This document shows positions 1 through 7,018 of a DNA stretch of 64,000 nucleotides, piece after piece. Source of the stretch: Arthrobacter_E sp041360795 (lineage in GTDB: Bacteria > Actinomycetota > Actinomycetes > Actinomycetales > Micrococcaceae). The translations under genes were made by a program, and so were the position numbers. Under the pieces are notes generated by a model. It did not search any database and was not told the origin of the DNA. It worked only from the letters and a program-made list of their open reading frames with translations. The stretch's first letter is position 1. Every line of letters starts with the position of its first letter. The stretch covers positions 744,001 to 808,000 of the forward strand of contig NZ_JBFUPW010000001.1 of the NCBI RefSeq assembly GCF_041360795.1. Direction: 5' to 3'.

Positions 1-182
1 TCCGCCATGGACTGCAGGATGCGGTAGGTGGTGGCCAGGGAGACCGACACGCCGGAGTCCTGCAGGGAACGGTGGAGCTCCTGCGTGCTGACGAAGTCCT
101 CCAGCTGGTCCAGGGCGGCGTCCACTGCGAGACGTTGTTTGGTCACCCTCGTCTGCACCCGGGCCTCTGAGCTCTGCTCCAC
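1..182 (-). CDS. Fur-family metalloregulator, Zur-like (partial, C-terminus outside window)
   Basis: DNA-binding metal-responsive repressor. Only about 60 N-terminal residues are visible because the gene runs off the left edge. They form the Fur winged-helix domain: TKQRLAVDAAL, then STQELH, then SVSLATTYRILQSMA, the recognition-helix region that touches DNA. The wording fits the zinc-responsive Zur/FurB branch better than FurA, but the metal-binding half is not seen, so the metal is inference. The GTG start at 182 has a good AGGAG ribosome site 5-9 nt upstream. A -10-like TAAACT at 217-222 overlaps a perfect palindrome at 207-218, suggesting self-regulation. Confidence 0.85.
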   Translation of the reverse strand, partial: MEQSSEARVQTRVTKQRLAVDAALDQLEDFVSTQELHRSLQDSGVSVSLATTYRILQSMA

Positions 183-206
183 GACTACTCTCCTGGTTGT
201 CCTGTC

Positions 207-218
207 CTGAACGTTCAG
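207..218. promoter_or_regulatory. Palindromic operator candidate for the Fur-like gene
   Basis: The perfect 12-bp palindrome CTGAACGTTCAG overlaps the -10-like TAAACT (217-222, minus strand) and the likely transcription start of the Fur-like gene, the classic place for a repressor site. It does not match the Zur-box consensus I know, so the binding protein is unknown. Confidence 0.4.
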
Positions 219-331
219 TTTAACAAGGAGCGGGTGGGGATTAGTCCCATCGGGCCCCCGCGCGGTGAGACGTCGGGCTCAGCCGGGATGGCAACAATCG
301 GCTTCCCAGGGCGCCCCGGCGGTCCGGCCGC

Positions 332-337
332 TAGGCT
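332..337 (+). promoter_or_regulatory. -10-like hexamer of aldo/keto reductase gene
   Basis: TAGGCT lies 8 nt before the ATG at 346, where no ribosome binding site is visible. This fits a leaderless mRNA. Confidence 0.4.
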
Positions 338-345
338 TCACTGCC

Positions 346-1179
346 ATGGCCTCCTTGAAAACCGTCACGCTGTCCGATGGCGCCGTTCTGCCCGCGCTGG
401 GTCAGGGCACCTGGTTCGTGGGGGACGACCCCTGGCGCCGCGACGCCGAGATCGCCACGCTGCGGGAGGGGATCGACCTCGGCCTGACCCTGGTGGACAC
501 CGCCGAGATGTATGGCGACGGGCGCTCGGAGGATCTGGTGGGGGAGGCCATCGCCCCGGTCCGGGACCGGGTGTACCTGGTGGACAAGGTCCTGCCGTAC
601 AACGCGTCCCGGCGCGGGACCGTGCAGGCGTGCGAACGGTCCCTCGAGGTGCTCGGAACCGACTGGATCGATCTGTATCTGCTCCACTGGCCCGGCTCTC
701 ATCCGCTGGAGGAGACCGTCGAAGGGTTCGAGGAGCTGATCCGGCGTGGGCTGATCGGCGCGTGGGGGATCAGCAACTTCGACGCCGACGCGCTGGGACG
801 CTTCCCGAGCGCGCCCGCCGTGAATCAGGTCCTCTACAACCCCTCGCGTCGCGGCCCCGAGTTCGACCTGTTCCCGGCGCAGGCGCGGCTCTCCAGCCCG
901 GTGAAGGCCATGGCATACTCGCCGATCGAGCAGGGCCGTCTGCTGGACGACCCTACGCTCGGGGACATCGCGGCGGAACGAGGCGTGACCGTGGCCCAGG
1001 TGCTGCTGGCCTGGGCGATCCGCTCCGGGGACGTCATCGCCATCCCGAAGGCGTCCAGCGTCGAGCATGTCCGTGACAATGCGGCCGCCGCCGGTCTGGA
1101 GCTCAGTGCCGCCGAGCTGGGCCGCATCGACGCCGCGTTCCCGGCGCCCACCCGAAAGGTTCCCCTGGAGATGCTGTGA
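346..1179 (+). CDS. Aldo/keto reductase
   Basis: Cytosolic NADPH-dependent reductase of aldehydes or ketones, 277 residues as called, normal for the family. A TIM-barrel reading is supported by VDTAEMYGDG (catalytic Asp and Tyr), VDKV with the catalytic Lys, LLHWPG with the catalytic His, WGISNF, and the cofactor-binding end IPKASSVEHVRDN. The reading frame is open upstream to 265, but I chose the ATG at 346 because MASLKTVTLSDG aligns with family N-termini and a -10-like hexamer lies just before it. It resembles the YajO/DkgA-like bacterial group; substrate unknown. It stands alone, followed 51 bp later by the metallo-hydrolase gene. Confidence 0.9.
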   Translation: MASLKTVTLSDGAVLPALGQGTWFVGDDPWRRDAEIATLREGIDLGLTLVDTAEMYGDGRSEDLVGEAIAPVRDRVYLVDKVLPYNASRRGTVQACERSLEVLGTDWIDLYLLHWPGSHPLEETVEGFEELIRRGLIGAWGISNFDADALGRFPSAPAVNQVLYNPSRRGPEFDLFPAQARLSSPVKAMAYSPIEQGRLLDDPTLGDIAAERGVTVAQVLLAWAIRSGDVIAIPKASSVEHVRDNAAAAGLELSAAELGRIDAAFPAPTRKVPLEML

Positions 1180-1218
1180 GGGTTCCGGATTCGCTGATGC
1201 CATGACAGTGTGCAGGCG

Positions 1219-1224
1219 TACCCT
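1219..1224 (+). promoter_or_regulatory. -10-like hexamer of MBL hydrolase gene
   Basis: TACCCT lies 6 nt before the ATG at 1231. This favours that ATG over the GTG at 1210 and suggests a leaderless transcript. Confidence 0.35.
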
Positions 1225-1230
1225 GAGGTC

Positions 1231-1917
1231 ATGCAGCTGACCAAGTACACCCATTCCTGCGTCCGCCTCGACAAGGAGACCCCTGACGGGCCCCGCACCC
1301 TGGTCATCGACCCGGGGTCGTTCTCGGAGACCGGGCCCGCCCTGGAGGGGGCCCACGCCATCCTCATCACGCACGAGCACGCGGACCATGTGGACGTGCC
1401 CGCCGTCGTCGCGGCGCTCGTGAGCTCGCCGGAACTGGTCGTCTATGCTCCGGCCGGGATCGCGGGCACCTTGCGGCGCGAAGCCGCGGAAGCGGGCGCC
1501 GCTGATCCGGACGGCCGGGTGCACGACGCCGGCGACGGGCTCGACGCCGTCGTGGCCGGGTACTCGGTGCGGGGCTTCGGCAGCCAGCACGCGCTCATCC
1601 ACCCGCTCGTGCCGCTCGTGGCCAACACCGGATACCTCGTGGACGGGACGCTGTTCCACCCGGGTGACAGCTTCACGGTGCCGTCCGAGGTGGAGGTGGA
1701 CACGCTGCTCGTGCCGGTGCACGCGCCGTGGTCCAAGATCCAGGAAGTGGTCGACTTCGTGATCAGCGTCCGGGCACGCCGCGCGTTCAACATTCATGAG
1801 GCGCTGCTCAACCCCGCGGGCCTGTCGATGCTGGAAGGACACGTCACCCGACTGGGCGGCCTGTACGGCACCAGCTACGAGCACCTCGACCCGGGGGAGA
1901 CCCGCGACCTCGGGTGA
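1231..1917 (+). CDS. MBL-fold metal-dependent hydrolase, UlaG-like
   Basis: Predicted cytosolic metallo-hydrolase of the metallo-beta-lactamase superfamily, 228 residues. The metal motif HEHADHVD is clear (about residue 49), followed by FHPGDSFTVP, where the second-shell His and Asp sit, and LVPVHAPWSK and FNIHEALLN near the C-terminus. The MQLTKYTHSCVRL start is typical of UlaG-like family members, so I used the ATG at 1231. The reaction is unknown; family members hydrolyse lactones, phosphoesters or peptides. It converges with the cysteine desulfhydrase gene across a palindromic element. Confidence 0.85.
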   Translation: MQLTKYTHSCVRLDKETPDGPRTLVIDPGSFSETGPALEGAHAILITHEHADHVDVPAVVAALVSSPELVVYAPAGIAGTLRREAAEAGAADPDGRVHDAGDGLDAVVAGYSVRGFGSQHALIHPLVPLVANTGYLVDGTLFHPGDSFTVPSEVEVDTLLVPVHAPWSKIQEVVDFVISVRARRAFNIHEALLNPAGLSMLEGHVTRLGGLYGTSYEHLDPGETRDLG

Positions 1918-1920
1918 GCG

Positions 1921-1997
1921 CCTTCCTCCGTTGCGTGCTCAGTAGATGCGGATGATCCAGCGTGGAACCCGCAATTACTGAGCACACAACGGGAAGG
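1921..1997. repeat. Palindromic intergenic element, copy 1
   Basis: Two imperfect arms (1921-1951 and 1969-1997) face each other around a 17-nt loop. Each carries the core GTGCTCAGTA followed two bases later by TGCGG, and CGTTG before it. It fills the gap between two convergent genes. The same core occurs as an inverted repeat at 56380-56430, also between convergent genes, so this looks like a dispersed palindrome that may act as a two-way terminator. Confidence 0.75.
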
Positions 1998-2013
1998 GTG
2001 GAGCGCTAGCGGA

Positions 2014-3123
2014 TTACTCCGCGAACTGCTCCCACACACCGGTGTCGAGGAATCGCTCGATGGTGCGCTCGTGCGGCGAGGGGTCCAGGCCCTTGCCGGC
2101 GAGCCACGCGTCGTTCTGGTGGCTGCACGCGTAACGGTTCCCCGGATCGCACATGAGCGTCACCACGCTGCCCTGCTCACCCCGCGCGACCATGCCGGCG
2201 ATGATCTGCCAGACGCCCCAGAGGTTCGTGCCCGTGGAGGGGCCGGCGTCGAGGTTCGCGTAGCGCTTGAGGTGGCGCATCGCCGCGATGGACGCGGCGT
2301 CCGGGATCGGGATCATGGCGTCGATGACGGCCGGGACGAAGCTCGGTTCCACGCGCGGACGGCCGATCCCCTCGATCCGGGACGGCATCCCGGTGGTGAG
2401 GTCCGGGTCGCCGTCCCGCCAGGAGGGATAGAACGCGGAGTTCTCCGGGTCCACCACGGCGAGCTTCGTCGGGTGCCGGTGGTAGCGGAGATAGCGGCCG
2501 ATCGTGGCGCTCGTCCCACCGGTCCCGGCGCCCACCACGATCCACTCGGGGACCGGGTGCTTCTCACGGGACATCTGCTGGAAGATCGATTCGGCGATGT
2601 TGTTGTTGCCGCGCCAGTCCGTGGCCCTCTCGGCATACGTGAACTGGTCCATGTAGTGGCCGCCGGTGGTCCGGGCGACCTCCTCCGCCGTCGAGTAGAC
2701 CTCGCCGGGGTGGTCCACCAGCAGGCAGGAGCCGCCGAAGTCCTCGATGAGGCGGATCTTCTCCTCGCTCGTGCTGCGGGCCATGACCGCGATGAACGGC
2801 AGGCCGAGCAGCCGCGCGAAATAGGCCTCGGAGACGGCCGTGCTGCCGCTGCTGGCCTCCACGATGGTGGTCCCCGGCCCGATCCAGCCGTTGACCAGGC
2901 CGAAGAGAAAGAGCGAGCGGGCCAGCCGGTGCTTCAGGCTGCCGGAACGATGCGTGGATTCGTCCTTGATGAACAGCTCGATGCCCCACTGCTCCGGAAG
3001 CGGCACGCTGTAAAGGTGGGTGTCGGCGGAGCGGTTGGCCTCCGCCGTGATGATCCGGATGGCTTCGTCGGCCCAGGCCCGTTCGCCGGAACGGACCACC
3101 TGCGGGAAATCTGCTGCGCTCAC
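2014..3123 (-). CDS. cds1: PLP-dependent L-cysteine desulfhydrase (Cds1 type)
   Basis: Fold-type II PLP enzyme of the cysteine synthase superfamily, 369 residues. It is very close in wording to M. tuberculosis Cds1 (Rv3684), which splits L-cysteine to pyruvate, ammonia and H2S. Visible: SADTHL near the start, GSLKHRLARSLFLF with the PLP lysine, EASSGSTAVSEAYFA as the substrate loop, GAGTGGTSATIGRY as the phosphate cup, and GPSTGTNLWG near the end. The frame opens with GTG at 3129, but TAGGCT at 3131-3136 sits 7 nt before the GTG at 3123, the spacing seen at many leaderless genes here, so I start there. Divergent from a sulfurtransferase gene, which suggests a shared sulfide/persulfide theme. 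Confidence 0.85.
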   Translation of the reverse strand: MSAADFPQVVRSGERAWADEAIRIITAEANRSADTHLYSVPLPEQWGIELFIKDESTHRSGSLKHRLARSLFLFGLVNGWIGPGTTIVEASSGSTAVSEAYFARLLGLPFIAVMARSTSEEKIRLIEDFGGSCLLVDHPGEVYSTAEEVARTTGGHYMDQFTYAERATDWRGNNNIAESIFQQMSREKHPVPEWIVVGAGTGGTSATIGRYLRYHRHPTKLAVVDPENSAFYPSWRDGDPDLTTGMPSRIEGIGRPRVEPSFVPAVIDAMIPIPDAASIAAMRHLKRYANLDAGPSTGTNLWGVWQIIAGMVARGEQGSVVTLMCDPGNRYACSHQNDAWLAGKGLDPSPHERTIERFLDTGVWEQFAE

Positions 3124-3130
3124 GGGCACT

Positions 3131-3136
3131 AGCCTA
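3131..3136 (-). promoter_or_regulatory. -10-like hexamer of cds1
   Basis: TAGGCT on the minus strand lies 7 nt before the GTG at 3123 and only 1 nt before the alternative GTG at 3129. It supports the downstream start and a leaderless mRNA. Confidence 0.5.
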
Positions 3137-3241
3137 CTGGGCGTGCCGGCTGCGCGCGGGCGTGGCGGACCTGTCTCCGGAGCCGGTCCACGCCCAGCTC
3201 AGCTGGTGGTGAGGTGTTGCCGGGGAGCGCGTCGCCCGGCA

Positions 3242-3247
3242 TAGAGT
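3242..3247 (+). promoter_or_regulatory. -10-like hexamer of sulfurtransferase gene
   Basis: TAGAGT lies 7 nt before the ATG at 3255 with no ribosome site between, consistent with a leaderless mRNA. Confidence 0.5.
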
Positions 3248-3254
3248 GTGCCTC

Positions 3255-4094
3255 ATGGACCAAGAATTCCCCGTGACCATCGCCCCTGCCGACGTCCACG
3301 ATCTGGACCCGGACAAGCTCGTCCTTCTCGACGTCCGGTGGAAGCTGGGCGATCCGCTGGGCCGCGAGAAGTACCTCATGGGTCACCTGCCGGCCGCCGT
3401 GTTCGTGGACATGGAGACCGATCTGGCGGGCCCCGCCAGTCCGGCGGACGGCCGTCACCCGCTGCCCGATCTGGAGAGCTTCCAGGCCGCGGCGCGTCGC
3501 TGGGGTGTCAACGACGGCGACACGGTCGTGGTCTATGACAACTCGGGGTCCATGGCGGCCGCCCGCGCCTGGTGGCTGCTGCGCGCATACGGCCATGCGG
3601 ACACGCGCATCCTCGACGGCGGGCTCATGGCCTGGGTTCAGGAGGACTTCCCGATCGAGAAGGACGAGGTGGTCCTCCCCGCGGGGAACGTGACGCTCCG
3701 ACCCCTGGCGGACGACGCCGCGATCACCATCGATCAGGCCGCAGAGTGGCCATCGGACGGCATCCTCCTGGACGCACGCGCCGGCGAGCGTTTCCGCGGC
3801 GAGACCGAACCCATCGACCCCCGCGCGGGCCACATCCCCGGCGCTGTCAGCGCGCCCACCACCGGGAACGTCGACGACGACGGGCTGTTCCTCGAACCGG
3901 AGGCGCTCAGGGAGCGCTTCGCGAGCCTCGGCGTCGAGCCCGGCAGCCGCGTGGCCGTCTACTGCGGTTCCGGGGTGACGGCGGCGCACGAAGTGGCGGC
4001 CCTGGCGCTCGCGGGCATCGACGCCACGCTGTACCCCGGATCGTTCTCCCAGTGGTCTCACGACGCCTCCCGCGAGGTCGCCACGGGGGAGTGA
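3255..4094 (+). CDS. Sulfurtransferase (tandem rhodanese)
   Basis: Two-domain rhodanese, 279 residues, the usual length of thiosulfate or 3-mercaptopyruvate sulfurtransferases. The inactive N-terminal domain (about 1-130) contains LLDVRWKLGDP, VFVDMETDL, HPLP and VVVYDNSGSMAAARAWWLLR, where Asp-Asn replaces the Cys site. The C-terminal domain ends with the active-site loop VYCGSGVTAAHEVAAL, the CG(S/T)GVTA form usual for these enzymes. RAGHIPGAVSAPTTGN is the conserved linker strand. Divergent from cds1 with 131 bp between starts. Donor specificity cannot be told from sequence. ATG at 3255 preferred over the GTG at 3246 because a -10-like hexamer covers the latter. Confidence 0.92.
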   Translation: MDQEFPVTIAPADVHDLDPDKLVLLDVRWKLGDPLGREKYLMGHLPAAVFVDMETDLAGPASPADGRHPLPDLESFQAAARRWGVNDGDTVVVYDNSGSMAAARAWWLLRAYGHADTRILDGGLMAWVQEDFPIEKDEVVLPAGNVTLRPLADDAAITIDQAAEWPSDGILLDARAGERFRGETEPIDPRAGHIPGAVSAPTTGNVDDDGLFLEPEALRERFASLGVEPGSRVAVYCGSGVTAAHEVAALALAGIDATLYPGSFSQWSHDASREVATGE

Positions 4095-4163
4095 AGCGGG
4101 CCGGGCGGCCATCCCGCCGCGCCTCCGGACCCGGTCGTCTGGTCAGCCGCGCGGCCCGGGCGG

Positions 4164-4169
4164 TAGCGT
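4164..4169 (+). promoter_or_regulatory. -10-like hexamer of alcohol dehydrogenase gene
   Basis: TAGCGT lies 7 nt before the ATG at 4177, again without a ribosome binding site. Confidence 0.45.
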
Positions 4170-4176
4170 TTCGGGT

Positions 4177-5340
4177 ATGACTCCCGGACGTCCCGTGCCC
4201 CCTCCGCTGGGCAGACCCCTTCCCGATCTCGCCTCCCCGCTCGGTGATCCGCGCGACGACGAAGGGCGCCTGGTCGCGGCCCTCGGCGCCCGCTCGGCGG
4301 ACGGCGGCCTGGAGCCGCTCACGCTGGCGCGCCGGGCTCCTGCCCCTGAGGATGTCGAGATCCTGATCGAATTCTGCGGCCTGTGCCATTCAGACGTCCA
4401 TTCGACCCGTGGCGAGTGGGGGAGCGCGAACTATCCGCTGGTCCCCGGTCACGAGATCGTGGGGCGGGTCCTGCGCGCGGGGTCCGCGGTGACGGACTAC
4501 GCCGTCGGCGACCGCGTGGGCGTGGGGTGCATGGTGGACTCCTGCCGCGAGTGCGAGGCCTGCGAGGACGGCCTGGAACAGTACTGCTCCCGCGGCATGG
4601 TGGGCACCTACGGCGCCTCCGACGTCCGCCACGGCAGCGAGCGGACCCAGGGCGGCTACTCGCGGACCATCGTCGTGGACCGGAACTACGTCCTGCGCAT
4701 TCCCGCATCCCTTGACCCTGCAGCAGCGGCGCCGCTGCTCTGCGCGGGGATCACGACGTACTCGCCCCTGCGCCATGCCGGCGTGGAGGCAGGCGACGAC
4801 GTCGGCGTCGTCGGGCTGGGCGGGCTCGGCCACATGGCCGTGAAGCTGGCCAAGGCCATGGGCGCGACGGTCACGGTCTTCACCACCTCGGAGTCGAAGC
4901 GCGAGGCGGCGGCCGGGCTCGGCGCGGACCGTGTGGTCAACTCCCGGGACGAGGAACAGATGCGGGACGCCTCGGATTCCGTGGACGTCGTCATCGACAC
5001 CGTCGCGGCTCCGCATGACCTCAACGCGCTCCTGCGGACCCTCCGGCGGGACGGGGTGATCTACCAGCTCGGGCTTCCGTCCGGTGAGATGCCGCCCGTG
5101 GACCCCGGATTGCTCATCCGCAAGCGCGCGGCCTATGCGGGGTCCCTGATCGGCGGGATCGCGGAGACCCAGGAGATGCTCGATTTCTGCGCGGAGCATT
5201 CGCTCACGAGCGATATCGAACTGGTCGGCGCGGAGCAGGTCAACCAAGCCTTCGACCGGATGGTGGCCGGCGACGTGAAGTACCGTTTTGTCCTGGACAA
5301 CAGCACATTGCAGCCCGCAGGGAAGGAAGCAGACGCGTGA
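4177..5340 (+). CDS. Zinc-dependent alcohol dehydrogenase, cinnamyl-alcohol dehydrogenase-like
   Basis: Medium-chain NAD(P)H alcohol/aldehyde oxidoreductase, 387 residues. Catalytic zinc motif CGLCHSDVH (about residue 67) and PLVPGHEIVGRV, structural zinc cluster CRECEACEDGLEQYC, and Rossmann motif GLGGLGHMAVKLAKAMG are all present. The wording resembles the CAD/YahK branch, which prefers NADPH and reduces aldehydes. The first 30 or so residues are a proline-rich extension not usual in the family, but the -10-like hexamer supports this ATG. The stop overlaps the HIT gene start by 4 bp, so the two are co-transcribed and translationally coupled. Confidence 0.9.
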   Translation: MTPGRPVPPPLGRPLPDLASPLGDPRDDEGRLVAALGARSADGGLEPLTLARRAPAPEDVEILIEFCGLCHSDVHSTRGEWGSANYPLVPGHEIVGRVLRAGSAVTDYAVGDRVGVGCMVDSCRECEACEDGLEQYCSRGMVGTYGASDVRHGSERTQGGYSRTIVVDRNYVLRIPASLDPAAAAPLLCAGITTYSPLRHAGVEAGDDVGVVGLGGLGHMAVKLAKAMGATVTVFTTSESKREAAAGLGADRVVNSRDEEQMRDASDSVDVVIDTVAAPHDLNALLRTLRRDGVIYQLGLPSGEMPPVDPGLLIRKRAAYAGSLIGGIAETQEMLDFCAEHSLTSDIELVGAEQVNQAFDRMVAGDVKYRFVLDNSTLQPAGKEADA

Positions 5341-5765
5341 GCACTCTCTTCACCAAGATCATCAACGGAGACATCCCCGGACGGTTCGTCTGGCGCGATC
5401 CTGAGGTGGTCGCCTTCCTCTCGATCGGCCCGCTGGCTCCCGGGCACACCCTCGTCGTCCCGGTCGAGGAGGTCGACCGCTGGACCGACGCCTCGCCGGA
5501 GACCCTCTCGAAGGCCATGATCGTGGCCCAACGGATCGGCAAGGTGCAGGTCGAGGCCTTCGGCTCGGAGCGGGCAGGTCTCCTGGTGGCCGGGTACGAG
5601 ATCGACCACCTGCACGTGCATGTGTGGCCGTCGAACTCGATGAAGGACTATGACTTCGCCGCGGTGGACACCAACCCGGATCCCGTGGAGCTGGAGGCGA
5701 ACGCGGAGAAGATCCGCGAGGGCCTCCGCGCAGCGGGTTACGCCGAGTTCGTCCCGGAGGCGTGA
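5337..5765 (+). CDS. HIT-family nucleotide-binding protein
   Basis: Small histidine-triad protein of 142 residues, probably a nucleotide phosphoramidase or hydrolase of the HinT type. The triad HLHVHVWP lies near residue 86; the N-terminal FTKIINGDIPGRFVWRDPEV and PGHTLVVPVEEVDRW are typical of the family. The GTG start overlaps the dehydrogenase stop (GTGA), and AAGGAAG ahead gives a ribosome site. Substrate unknown; such proteins often sit beside unrelated metabolic genes. Confidence 0.92.
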   Translation: MSTLFTKIINGDIPGRFVWRDPEVVAFLSIGPLAPGHTLVVPVEEVDRWTDASPETLSKAMIVAQRIGKVQVEAFGSERAGLLVAGYEIDHLHVHVWPSNSMKDYDFAAVDTNPDPVELEANAEKIREGLRAAGYAEFVPEA

Positions 5766-5790
5766 GGCCTTAAGCCGACCCCTTAAACAC

Positions 5791-5915
5791 ATCGACTGCT
5801 CCATAGGATGCGCATTTCCCCGGTTTTCCGGGGTTCCAGCATCGTGTGGGGGGCCCACGCCGGCGAGGGCCCCAGCGCGAGGTACGAGCGCTGGGAGCCG
5901 GTGGGAGCAGTCGAT
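5791..5915. repeat. Structured element: 12-bp outer stem enclosing three hairpins
   Basis: The arms 5791-5802 and 5904-5915 are perfect 12-bp complements. Between them lie hairpin 1 (stems 5807-5811/5839-5843 and 5818-5823/5828-5833), hairpin 2 (5846-5850/5854-5858) and hairpin 3 (5871-5878/5888-5895, 8 bp). This occupies nearly all of the 158-bp gap between the convergent HIT and fabH genes. It could be a two-way terminator, a small mobile element or a structured RNA. No tRNA features were seen. Confidence 0.6.
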
Positions 5916-5923
5916 CGAGGGTG

Positions 5924-6907
5924 TTACTTCTTGCGCGGGGTCATGGCGACCATGCCCGCAAACGTGAAACCGCCGCCGAAGCCGAAAAGCAGCGCCGGGA
6001 CGTCGGCCGGAATCTTGCCGGCGTGCCACCACTTGCTGTAGCCGAGGGGGACGCTCGCTGCGGAGGTGTTGCCGGACTCGGTCACGTCCGTCACCACCAC
6101 CTTGTCGGTGAGGCCGAGAACCTGTGCCATGGGCTCGATGATGCGCAGATTCGCCTGGTGCGTCACGAGGACCTCGATGTCCTCCATCTGGAGTCCGGCG
6201 CGCTCGACGGCGGCGCGGGCGTGCTTCTCCGCGTCCTTCAGCGCCCAGCGGAGCACCTCGCGGCCGTTCTGCCAGAACTTGTTGGTGGGCGGTGCGATCA
6301 GCACTGCGTCGGCCAAGTCGCCCTTGGATCCCCACACCACGGGGCCGATGCGCGGCTCGTCGGTCGCGCCGATCACCATGGCGCCCGCGCCGTCGGCGGT
6401 GAGCACGGCGGTGCTGCGGTCGGTCCAGTCCGTGACCTTGGAGAGCGTCTCGGCGCCCAGCACCAGAGCGTGGCTCGCGGTGCCGGAGCGGATCGACTGG
6501 TCCGCCAGGCCGAGGGCGTACTCGAAGCCCGAACAGGCCGTGTTGATGTCGATGATGCCCGGGCCACGCTCGGCGTTGCCGAGCCCCAGGGCCTGTGCCA
6601 CGCGGCCGGCCGTGTTGGGGGAGCGTTCCGCAGCCGTGGTGGTGGCCACGATGACCAGGTCGATCTGCTCGGGGGCGACCTCGGAGTCCTCCAGTGCCAT
6701 CCTGGCCGCGCGGATCGCCAGGTCCTTGACCGTCTCCTCCTCACCGGCGATGTGCCGGGTGACGATGCCGGTCCGCTGACGGATCCATTCGTCGGAAGTC
6801 TCCATCATCCCCTCGAGTTCATGGTTGTCCATGACCCGTTCCGGCTGGGCATGGCCGAGGCCGAGGATTTCAGTGCCGGCATTCGGCGTAGGGAAGCTGA
6901 GCTTCAT
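5924..6907 (-). CDS. fabH: Beta-ketoacyl-ACP synthase III
   Basis: Starts fatty-acid synthesis by condensing an acyl-CoA primer with malonyl-ACP; 327 residues, normal length. The thiolase-fold catalytic triad is clear: Cys in DINTACSGFEYAL, His in VTHQANLRIIEP and Asn in TESGNTSAASVPLGY. SDEWIRQRTGI is the conserved N-terminal stretch, and LLFGFGGGFTFAGMVA the C-terminal strand. Start ATG at 6907 with AAGGA 7 nt upstream. It lies alone, away from the usual fabD-fabH-acpP-fabF cluster as far as the window shows, so it may be the only FabH or a second copy. Primer preference (branched or straight) cannot be read from sequence. Confidence 0.93.
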   Translation of the reverse strand: MKLSFPTPNAGTEILGLGHAQPERVMDNHELEGMMETSDEWIRQRTGIVTRHIAGEEETVKDLAIRAARMALEDSEVAPEQIDLVIVATTTAAERSPNTAGRVAQALGLGNAERGPGIIDINTACSGFEYALGLADQSIRSGTASHALVLGAETLSKVTDWTDRSTAVLTADGAGAMVIGATDEPRIGPVVWGSKGDLADAVLIAPPTNKFWQNGREVLRWALKDAEKHARAAVERAGLQMEDIEVLVTHQANLRIIEPMAQVLGLTDKVVVTDVTESGNTSAASVPLGYSKWWHAGKIPADVPALLFGFGGGFTFAGMVAMTPRKK

Positions 6908-7018
6908 GTGGAGTCCTTAGGTTGCGGATGGGCGGACCCCCCAAGTTTATTTGACCGGGCCGCATCCTTGCTTCCATGACGTCCGGCGCGAAGGACGCGA
7001 AGGATCAGGGGAGAAAGG

